From assembly GCF_016287535.1 (NCBI RefSeq), contig NZ_JAEFAJ010000013.1:1-64000 (forward strand): a DNA stretch of 64,000 nt. Direction: 5' to 3'. Every line of letters begins with the position of its first letter. The stretch's first letter is position 1. This document shows positions 43,264-50,103 of this stretch, piece after piece. This DNA is from Ruminococcus sp. GTDB taxonomy: Bacteria; Bacillota; Clostridia; Oscillospirales; Ruminococcaceae. Position numbers and translations under genes: made by a program. The notes under the pieces are model-generated. The model did not search any database, was not told the DNA's origin, and saw only the letters and a program-made list of their open reading frames with translations.

Positions 43264-44610
43264 CTATCTGAGCATATCATTTATGGTCCTGCGCTGTTCA
43301 AAGGCAAAAATAACGGATATTATCAGAATATATCCCAGCACCGCCGCAGGCACGAGCCTGAGACTTATCACGGCAAAACGGAAAGCTGATACATTTATGC
43401 CGTCTCCGAGCATCTTCGTAAAGCATATATCAGACACCAGAAGGAAAATGGCAGACAATCCCAGCGCGATAACAGAAGCCGCTACAGCTGTGATAAAATG
43501 CTCTATAAGCACTATGCTGAACAGCTCCTTCTTTTTTATGCCTATTGCCCTCAGCATTGCGAAATACTGTTCCTGCTCCTTCATACCGTTTGAGGATACG
43601 CTTATTATCTGCATACACATTGCCAGCGATATGAATAATACCAGCAGAAAAATGATGAATCCCGAAAGCCTTTTTACATTGAAGGTCAGGAGATACTGAC
43701 TTCCGGCACTTTCTTCGTAATCCAGCTCACTGCTGAGCTGACGTTCATCTATACTCTTTATCACCGCCGGCAGATCGCTGTAATTTTCAGGATAAAATGC
43801 CGCTTTCACGGGAGCTCCCCCCATTTCCGAGATAGTCTCCGCGCTGCAGCAGAGCAGTACCTGAGCAGTATACGCTCCAAGATCATAATTCAAACCCTCA
43901 GGCAGTATCCTGTAAAAATCAGAATCAACTATCCCGGTGAGCGTATAGCCGGTTATGTATGGCACACCGTCAATGCACAGAGATATCCTGTGTCCGAGCA
44001 CCTGCGAGTAATCAGTTATCCCGAAATGACTTATGATATAGTCCGACATCATCATCTCGTTTACAGCTGTCATCTCTCTGCCGGCTTTTACAAGCTCCCT
44101 GCCCTTATTATAAAATCCGAATACCTGCTTCTGTATGTCACTGAAGATGCTGTGACCTGCAAGGAAACAGTTCACTCCAAGCATTGCGTGCTTTCTGATA
44201 TTCCCCTTGAAGCTGAAGGTGCGGTCATCGCTTCCCTTGAATTCACTCTCCTCTGTTTTGAGAGTAACACGTTCAAGATTAATATATTCGACCATATTAT
44301 TTCCGCTTCCGGCTGTAACATCAGCGACCGCGCTTATAATGGGCTTTGAAAGCTCCGGTATCCCGTATATCTTTTTTATGACCGTATCACTTTCCGCTTC
44401 CTCCGCCTTTTCCAGTGTGTACGTGAACCGGCAGTCATACATATCGCCGTATATCAGCTTATTATAATAATTTGTTATCCCCGCTGATATCAATGCGGTT
44501 ATCAGCATGACTGAGATGATGAATGAAAGATAACGCACCAGTGATGAAAAACAGGAGCTTTTGGCACCGAGATCATATGACGCGGCTTTAAGTCTGTTCA
44601 ATATTTTCAT
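43264..44610 (-). CDS. FtsX-type ABC transporter permease A
   Basis: The 448-residue protein has an N-terminal helix (ISVMLITALISAGITNYY), an extracellular domain of about 260 residues and three C-terminal helices with the FtsX core pattern KEQEQYFAMLRAIGIKKKELFSIVLIEHF. It is the last gene of a four-gene minus-strand unit and lies 17 bases after a second permease with the same layout. Together with the ATPase they probably form a heteromeric exporter or peptide-sensing transporter of the MacB type. The ribosome site GGAGAA precedes the ATG. Substrate unknown. Confidence 0.8.
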   Translation of the reverse strand: MKILNRLKAASYDLGAKSSCFSSLVRYLSFIISVMLITALISAGITNYYNKLIYGDMYDCRFTYTLEKAEEAESDTVIKKIYGIPELSKPIISAVADVTAGSGNNMVEYINLERVTLKTEESEFKGSDDRTFSFKGNIRKHAMLGVNCFLAGHSIFSDIQKQVFGFYNKGRELVKAGREMTAVNEMMMSDYIISHFGITDYSQVLGHRISLCIDGVPYITGYTLTGIVDSDFYRILPEGLNYDLGAYTAQVLLCCSAETISEMGGAPVKAAFYPENYSDLPAVIKSIDERQLSSELDYEESAGSQYLLTFNVKRLSGFIIFLLVLFISLAMCMQIISVSSNGMKEQEQYFAMLRAIGIKKKELFSIVLIEHFITAVAASVIALGLSAIFLLVSDICFTKMLGDGINVSAFRFAVISLRLVPAAVLGYILIISVIFAFEQRRTINDMLR

Positions 44611-44627
44611 ATCAGTTCTCCGAATAC

Positions 44628-45758
44628 TTATTTCTCATGCAGCAGCTCAATGATATTATTGTTTCTGAGCCTTTTTCTGAACCTGAGCATTATTACCGCA
44701 AGACAGAACTGCACAATGATAAAGTCCGCTGAAATAGGCAGAAACGCGATACCCGTCACGCGGTCCGGACCTGAGAAGATACCATCGGCATATCCGTTTA
44801 TCATACGGAGTATGACAGACGACAGTACAGCCGAGACCACAAGCATTATCAAGACTATGATTTCTGATATGCTCAGCAGTATCTTCAGTATATCTTTGCC
44901 TGACATTCCTATCGCCGACTGGACCGCATAAAACTTCTTCCTTCTTTGCAGGTATATGTCCATAAAGCTGTATACCGAACCAGCGAGCGCGATCAGCAGT
45001 ATCATATTTACGGAATACAGCGTAATATACAGCATTCTTACGGTACGGAGCGTCTCTTTCGAATAAATGACATATCCGTTTTTTTCAAGACAGCTTCTCA
45101 TACCGAAAATTTCCCTGAGCGACTCCGGACTTATCTCATAATTGCAGCTATAATCCGGGAACTCCTCAAAAAATGCCCTCAAAGCGCCCTCAGAGATATA
45201 GCACTCCTCTCTTGACGGCTCAGACCTGTAAATACAGCTTATCTCCGCTCTTACAGCCTTTTTAATATTTCTGCTGCGATATATCATATCTATGCTTTCA
45301 CCTGTGCTGAGTCCGTTCTTTTCTGCCATCTCATCAGAGATCATAACATAGCTGTTTTCAAAAAAATCCCGCTCTGCAGCGTCGTCATTAAACTGCTCTT
45401 TTATAAATGAACGGTCATTGTCGTTAAGATAGTCACGGAACATTACTCCGCCGTATACATTGCCTGAAACTGTTTCAACAGGGAAAGGAGCATCACAGCT
45501 TTCCACCCTGAACCCGATATTCTTCTCTTCAAGGACAGCCTTTATATCATCCGGATAAGTATATCCCGTTACGAAAAATCGGTCGAGCATATTTTCATGT
45601 ACTACACCCGAAATATGCTCAGGCAGATATACTGCCGCGTCCATTACCGCTACGGAAACAGAAAAAAGCAATGTGACAATGATGCCAAATATAAGAAAAA
45701 GGTATTTTTCGTTTCCTATCTCTTCACCGGCAACATAAAAACTACTTCCTGTCTTCAT
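44628..45758 (-). CDS. FtsX-type ABC transporter permease B
   Basis: The 376-residue protein has the same topology as permease A: an N-terminal helix (YLFLIFGIIVTLLFSVSVAVM), an extracellular domain, and three C-terminal helices including the FtsX-like stretch RKKFYAVQSAIGMSGKDILKILL. Its start overlaps the end of the ATPase gene by 17 bases, in a different frame, which points to coupling. No good ribosome site is visible for its only early ATG, consistent with coupled re-initiation. It likely pairs with permease A. Confidence 0.78.
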   Translation of the reverse strand: MKTGSSFYVAGEEIGNEKYLFLIFGIIVTLLFSVSVAVMDAAVYLPEHISGVVHENMLDRFFVTGYTYPDDIKAVLEEKNIGFRVESCDAPFPVETVSGNVYGGVMFRDYLNDNDRSFIKEQFNDDAAERDFFENSYVMISDEMAEKNGLSTGESIDMIYRSRNIKKAVRAEISCIYRSEPSREECYISEGALRAFFEEFPDYSCNYEISPESLREIFGMRSCLEKNGYVIYSKETLRTVRMLYITLYSVNMILLIALAGSVYSFMDIYLQRRKKFYAVQSAIGMSGKDILKILLSISEIIVLIMLVVSAVLSSVILRMINGYADGIFSGPDRVTGIAFLPISADFIIVQFCLAVIMLRFRKRLRNNNIIELLHEK

Positions 45759-46416
45759 CTGTTATGACCCCGTCCCTGAGCGTTATTATCCTGTCAGCGT
45801 ACTGTGCGTCCTCCATGCTGTGAGTTACCATAAGTATGGTCTTTCCGGCATCGCTCAGCTTTCTGAGCAGTTCCATTACCCTTTCAGTATTTACCGAATC
45901 AAGGTTTCCGCAGGGTTCATCAGCAAGTATTATATCAGGATCGTTCGCAAGCGCCCTCGCTATGCATACTCTCTGCTTCTCACCGCCTGAAAGAGTCTCC
46001 GCGGGCTGTCCGGATTTTTCGCTTATATCAACATATTCCATACATTCTGATATGCGCTTTTTCCTTTCAGCCTTAGGAACGTCAGAAATAAGCAGCGGCA
46101 TCTCTATGTTCCTGAAAACATTGTACCTCTCTTCAAGATAAAACGACTGAAAAATATATCCCAGCTTATGGTTCCTTATTTCTGCACGCTGTATGTCCGT
46201 CATTCTGCCCGTATCAGAGCCTGCAATGTCAATAGTCCCGCTGTCAGGGACCTCGATCAGTCCGATCATGTTCAAAAGAGTCGATTTGCCGCTTCCGGAT
46301 TTACCTGTCAGCGCGACGAATTCTCCCTTTTCAATGTGCAGTGAAACATCATTTATTACTGTGGTCTCTGTATTGCCGTTTCTGAATCTCTTTGTAACAT
46401 TCCTGCAGGTTATCAT
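45742..46416 (-). CDS. LolD/MacB-type ABC transporter ATP-binding protein
   Basis: The motifs are Walker A GKSGSGKSTLLNMIG, signature LSGGEKQRV, Walker B ILADEPCGNLD and H-loop MVTHSMED. A GAGGG site points to the ATG at 46416 rather than the track start at 46437; this places the start four bases after the stop of the upstream gene. It drives the two FtsX-type permeases encoded directly downstream. The spacing and overlaps of all four genes suggest a single transcript with strict stoichiometry. Confidence 0.9.
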   Translation of the reverse strand: MITCRNVTKRFRNGNTETTVINDVSLHIEKGEFVALTGKSGSGKSTLLNMIGLIEVPDSGTIDIAGSDTGRMTDIQRAEIRNHKLGYIFQSFYLEERYNVFRNIEMPLLISDVPKAERKKRISECMEYVDISEKSGQPAETLSGGEKQRVCIARALANDPDIILADEPCGNLDSVNTERVMELLRKLSDAGKTILMVTHSMEDAQYADRIITLRDGVITDEDRK

Positions 46417-46420
46417 CGTA

Positions 46421-46924
46421 TCAGCCCTCGTATTCAAAACTTACACTTCCGCAGCGTATTACCCTTTCATCTTTATAAACATCAAGCCATATCTCATAGT
46501 CATTCTTTTCATCATACACGATCAGGTACAACTCGCCCATATCCCCTTTTTCATAATCAGTCGCATCAAATGTATAACCATTGAAGGCAGAATCATAATC
46601 AAGAGTCTTCTGAATTTCCTTTGCCCTTTCGTTCATTCTCTTATGCTTTGTCTCAAAATCTTCACTCTCAGTATCTCCGCTGTTATTTATTTCATTATAT
46701 GCCTTATAAACAGCTGCTGACTTTTCATATGATGAAAAATCAACATTTGTAAACGTGATATTCTTTTCATCGAGTGTTATATATGATTCCATGCCATTGT
46801 AATCATATGCGGAATATTTCCCGTAAGCCGGATGCAGACTGTTTTTGTACCAGACATAGCCTGTGATCCCTCCGGCAGCAAGAACGATTGCGGATATGGC
46901 TGAAATAATTATTTTTTTATTCAT
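46421..46924 (-). CDS. membrane-anchored hypothetical protein of the ABC unit
   Basis: The 167-residue protein (start at 46924 after AGAGGC; the track start is 14 codons upstream) has one N-terminal membrane helix (KIIISAISAIVLAAGGITGYV) followed by an extracellular domain with beta strands (ESYITLDEKNITFTNVDF, ELYLIVYDEKNDYEIWLDVY). It is the first gene of the ABC unit and may be a binding or accessory protein. I do not recognise the family. No lipobox is present. Confidence 0.65.
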   Translation of the reverse strand: MNKKIIISAISAIVLAAGGITGYVWYKNSLHPAYGKYSAYDYNGMESYITLDEKNITFTNVDFSSYEKSAAVYKAYNEINNSGDTESEDFETKHKRMNERAKEIQKTLDYDSAFNGYTFDATDYEKGDMGELYLIVYDEKNDYEIWLDVYKDERVIRCGSVSFEYEG

Positions 46925-47079
46925 GATAATGCCTCTGTTTCTGAAAATTAAATACAATATTATCAATATATCATAAAAATCAATTTATGTCAATATATCC
47001 GCAAAGCCGCCGTATACCGGCATATCACGGCACAATTATCCAAACGACATTTTTCATATCCCTTCCGTTTTTTCTGCGG

Positions 47080-47108
47080 TTGACATTTAAGCCGCAATAG
47101 TGTATAAT
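47080..47108 (+). promoter_or_regulatory. promoter of smpB
   Basis: TTGACA and TATAAT spaced by 17 bp, 24 bases before the start codon. Confidence 0.88.
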
Positions 47109-47132
47109 TTTTTTCAGACAGGAGATGATAAA

Positions 47133-47597
47133 ATGCGCTCAAAAGGTACTAAAACCATTGCAGAAAACCGCAAAGCCAGACATGACTATTTCGTACTCGA
47201 ATCCTACGAGGCAGGCATTGAGCTCGTGGGAACAGAAGTAAAATCCATTCGCCAGGGCGGCGTGAACCTCAAGGACTCATGGTGCTCTATCGACAAGGGC
47301 GAGCTTTTCGTCCGCGGTATGCACATCTCTCCTTATGAGAAAGGCAATATCTTCAACCGCGACCCGCTGAGAGTAAGAAAGCTCCTCATGCATAAGCGCG
47401 AGATAAATAAACTCTATGGCACTCTAAAACAGGAGGGACTGTCACTGATACCGCTGAGTCTTTATTTCAAGGATTCAAGGGTAAAAATGCAGCTCGGTCT
47501 CTGCAAGGGCAAAAAGCTCTACGACAAACGCGCCGACATCGCTAAACGTGACGCGAACCGCGAAATTGACCGCAATATAAAAGCACGCAACCAGTAA
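47133..47597 (+). CDS. smpB: SsrA-binding protein SmpB
   Basis: The 154-residue protein shows the SmpB core: [53 protein letters not shown] and the basic tail [22 protein letters not shown]. SmpB binds the tRNA-like part of tmRNA and brings it to stalled ribosomes. The true start at 47133 follows AGGAGATGATAAA; the track start at 47100 would include the promoter. The tmRNA gene lies 1.2 kb downstream on the same strand, separated by an S66 peptidase gene. Confidence 0.95.
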   Translation: MRSKGTKTIAENRKARHDYFVLESYEAGIELVGTEVKSIRQGGVNLKDSWCSIDKGELFVRGMHISPYEKGNIFNRDPLRVRKLLMHKREINKLYGTLKQEGLSLIPLSLYFKDSRVKMQLGLCKGKKLYDKRADIAKRDANREIDRNIKARNQ

Positions 47598-47613
47598 CGA
47601 AAGGACTTGCGTT

Positions 47614-48735
47614 ATGATATATCCCAAGCCTCTTAAAAAAGGCGACAAGGTCGTTGTAATATGTCTTTCAAGCGGTATACTCGGCGAGCCGTACTGCTCT
47701 CACGAAAAAGAGCTCGGTATAAAAATGCTCCGTGGATTCGGTCTTGAACCCGTTTTCACAAAACACGCTCTTATTGGTACAGATTATATAATGAAACACC
47801 CTGAGGCACGGGCTGCCGATCTGAAGGAAGCCTTCCTTGATGACTCCGTAAAGGGTATCATCTGCGCTATCGGCGGTATAGATACATTCCGCACTTTTCC
47901 TTATCTCATGGAAGATGAAGAATTCAAAAAGGCGGTTCAGCAGCACCCTAAGTTCTTCCTCGGTTTTTCCGACACTACCAGTAACCATCTGATGTTTCAC
48001 AGGCTCGGCTTGCAGACCTTCTACGGTCAGGCTTTCATGTGCGACCTTGCAGAGCTTTCAGGAGATATGCTTCCCTACTCAAAGGCTCATTTCGGGAGCT
48101 GCTTTGCACCGTATCACGGAAGAAAGATAACTCCCTCCGACGTATGGTATGAGGAAAGGACAGACTTCTCCGCAGCTGCTGTCGGCACTATGCCCGTTTC
48201 TCACAGGGAAGAGCACGGCTATGAGCTTTTGCAGGGCAGTCACTTTTTTGAAGGAGAGCTTCTCGGCGGCTGTATCGACAGTATGGGAGAAATGCTCATT
48301 TCAGGCAGTATCGACAGGTACGGCGAGTTGCTTGCAGACGAATTCGAGAAATGTCCGCAGCTCAGAGATGACTTTGCAAATCAGAGCGAAATAACGCGCA
48401 GATATAACATTTTCCCCAACGCCGAAGAGTGGCGTGGAAAGATACTCTTTGCCGAAACGAGCGAGGTCATGCCGGCTCCGGAAATGCTTGCGGAATACCT
48501 CAGCACTCTGAAACAAAAGGGCGTTTTCGATAATATAAACGGTATCATCATCGGCAAGCCCATGAACGAAAAATACTTCGAGGAATACAAGTCAGTATGG
48601 CGCGATATCGTCAATAACAGTAAGCTTCCCATACTCTATAATGTCAACTTCGGTCATTCCGCTCCGAGAGCTGTACTTCCCTATGGGGCTGCTGCCCGTG
48701 TTGACGCTGACAGACAGGAAATAACCCTTTTGTGA
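47614..48735 (+). CDS. S66-family (LD-carboxypeptidase/MccF-like) peptidase
   Basis: The 373-residue protein has the S66 pattern: VVVICLSSGILGE at the start, ICAIGGIDTFRTFPYL, the nucleophile serine in FLGFSDTTSNHLMF, the catalytic Glu in EGELLGGCIDSM and the His in VNFGHSAPRAVLPYG. S66 enzymes cut the L,D-bond of murein peptides in the cytosol during recycling or, in MccF, inactivate microcin C-type toxins. The protein is longer than LdcA of E. coli (about 300) and closer to MccF-like members. It follows smpB by 16 bases and precedes tmRNA. Confidence 0.87.
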   Translation: MIYPKPLKKGDKVVVICLSSGILGEPYCSHEKELGIKMLRGFGLEPVFTKHALIGTDYIMKHPEARAADLKEAFLDDSVKGIICAIGGIDTFRTFPYLMEDEEFKKAVQQHPKFFLGFSDTTSNHLMFHRLGLQTFYGQAFMCDLAELSGDMLPYSKAHFGSCFAPYHGRKITPSDVWYEERTDFSAAAVGTMPVSHREEHGYELLQGSHFFEGELLGGCIDSMGEMLISGSIDRYGELLADEFEKCPQLRDDFANQSEITRRYNIFPNAEEWRGKILFAETSEVMPAPEMLAEYLSTLKQKGVFDNINGIIIGKPMNEKYFEEYKSVWRDIVNNSKLPILYNVNFGHSAPRAVLPYGAAARVDADRQEITLL

Positions 48736-48762
48736 TATTACATATAACGACAATGTTTGCAG

Positions 48763-48791
48763 TTGACAAACGGCTGTAAATATTGTATAAT
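48763..48791 (+). promoter_or_regulatory. perfect consensus promoter of the tmRNA gene
   Basis: TTGACA, 17 bp, TATAAT. The mature tmRNA starts about 48 bases downstream, so a 5' leader of about 40 bases must be removed, as expected for RNase P processing. Confidence 0.9.
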
Positions 48792-48839
48792 ATTATTCGG
48801 AGCATTTCAGCTCCCACTACCTGTACCCTCATTGACTAT

Positions 48840-49209
48840 GGGGGCGTAAAGGTTTCGACGGGGGTCTTGAAGTGTGATAAGCGAGCGGAGAATGGCATGA
48901 TCTCCATAACCTGTGCCACGTTTAAATATAAACGCAAGAAATAACATTACAGTTTCTAGAAATAGCGAACTGGTAGCTGCATAAGTCAGCTTCTGTCCAC
49001 CGGGAGAGTACCGCGGCTCCCGCTTGGGCATCAATGAGCGGTGAACGACTGTCGGAAGTGTCCGTGTCCGTCAGTTGTATACGGACTACCTGTGATAACA
49101 GCCCGTTTATCGGCGGTAATTGCAGGGAATCATAATAGGTAAAATACGCTCGTAGAAAGTTGCATGAATGGGCTTTCGGACAGGAGTTCAATTCTCCTCG
49201 CCTCCACCA
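48840..49209 (+). ncRNA. ssrA: transfer-messenger RNA
   Basis: The 5' end GGGGGCGTAAAGGTTTCGACGGGGG and the 3' end GGAGTTCAATTCTCCTCGCCTCCACCA form the tRNA-like domain; the acceptor stem pairs GGGGGCG with CGCCTCC and CCA is encoded. The tag frame starts at the GCA at 48934 and reads ARNNITVSRNSELVAA before TAA at 48982-48984, ending in the usual LVAA degradation signal. Pseudoknot segments follow. It rescues stalled ribosomes with SmpB encoded nearby. Confidence 0.97.
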
Positions 49210-49213
49210 AGCA

Positions 49214-49234
49214 AGGTGCTGTGCATCGTTTTTT
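49214..49234 (+). terminator. weak terminator after tmRNA
   Basis: GGTGC and GCATC pair around three bases, followed by six T. Confidence 0.5.
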
Positions 49235-49365
49235 CCCGGTTTATAGCGTCTTTTTTCATTTATTCCAAGTATCGGATCTGATTATGTATGTTTCACTTTC
49301 AAAACGATGAGCAGCACTTTTTCAGCGACAGTGTCACACGAAAAGATAAGCCGCTATATATGCAG

Positions 49366-49403
49366 AAAGGACGTCTCTTCCGGAGACGTCCTTATTCTTT
49401 TTT
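49366..49403. terminator. terminator at the end of the SipW/McrB operon
   Basis: AAGGACGTCTC and GAGACGTCCTT form a perfect stem with T tracts on both strands, closing the minus-strand operon. The stretch between it and tmRNA holds no gene. Confidence 0.85.
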
Positions 49404-49404
49404 A

Positions 49405-49632
49405 TCAGCCGAGAGACCTGAGCTTCTTCTGAAGCTCTATCATGTGGTTACGGCAGGCGGTTATTTCGCCTGTATATTTATTGAACCACTCTACGTCCGT
49501 TTCATCAGGCTGCTCCTGCAAAAGAATTGCCTGTACAAGTGCTGACTGGGAACGGGAACGCTTTCTCTCGATCTCCTTGATAGTGCTCATGCAGAGCTTT
49601 ATTTCCTTTTTAAGACGTCTTTTTTCGCCCAT
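49405..49632 (-). CDS. small helical protein at the end of the SipW/McrB operon
   Basis: The 75-residue protein is basic and almost wholly alpha-helical (KRRLKKEIKLCMSTIKEIERKRS, then a C-terminal helix EITACRNHMIELQKKLRSL), probably a coiled coil. There is no signal peptide or membrane segment. An AGGAGG site precedes the ATG. It is the last of seven genes in the operon and sits 18 bases after its neighbour, so it may be a cytosolic partner of the coiled-coil parts of the fusion protein. Family unknown. Confidence 0.65.
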   Translation of the reverse strand: MGEKRRLKKEIKLCMSTIKEIERKRSRSQSALVQAILLQEQPDETDVEWFNKYTGEITACRNHMIELQKKLRSLG

Positions 49633-49650
49633 AATAAATCCTCCTCTGCA

Positions 49651-50103
49651 TCAATAGCCCTGCTTGTCTATGGAATCGACAAGGGCTTTTGCCTCATCAT
49701 ACCCTTTATCAAGACCGTCAAGTATATCCTGAAGAGCTGTTTCAAGCTCGTCAAGCTTACTTCTCATCTGCTCCGGGTACTTCATAATGCAGGTATTTAC
49801 CTCGTTGATAACCTTTTTTTCATCCCCGAGGTCATCTATCAGGAACACAAATGAGGTCGCACCGCTCATATCACTGAGAATACGTCTGTATCTCAGTTCC
49901 ATATCTCCTTCGCCGTTCCTGTAGGAGCCGATGTCTTCAATAACATCTCCGAGACTTGTACGGTACTGATTCCTGTAGGTCTCCTGCACCCGTCTGACTT
50001 CATCCATGTACAGGGCAATGAATACGAGCAGTGCAATGAATGTTATAATGAACAGAATGATCGCACTAATCATTCTCCTCTTCATCAGTTTCTCTTGATT
50101 CAA
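49651..50103 (-). CDS. single-pass membrane protein of the SipW/McrB operon
   Basis: The 150-residue protein has one N-terminal helix (MISAIILFIITFIALLVFIALYM) followed by an extended helical domain (DEVRRVQETYRNQYRTSLGDV... DELETALQDILDGLDKGYDEAKALVD). The listed start is a TTG that follows AGGTG at good spacing; the ATG at 50085 is an alternative. Its first 38 bases overlap the end of the giant fusion gene, evidence of coupled translation. The helical tail may contact the coiled coil of the fusion protein. I do not recognise the family. Confidence 0.65.
   Translation of the reverse strand: MNQEKLMKRRMISAIILFIITFIALLVFIALYMDEVRRVQETYRNQYRTSLGDVIEDIGSYRNGEGDMELRYRRILSDMSGATSFVFLIDDLGDEKKVINEVNTCIMKYPEQMRSKLDELETALQDILDGLDKGYDEAKALVDSIDKQGY

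Noticed and set aside
49288-49545. Plus-strand ORF of 85 codons after tmRNA
   Set aside because: It crosses the terminator and is antisense to the 75-residue gene; no homology pattern.
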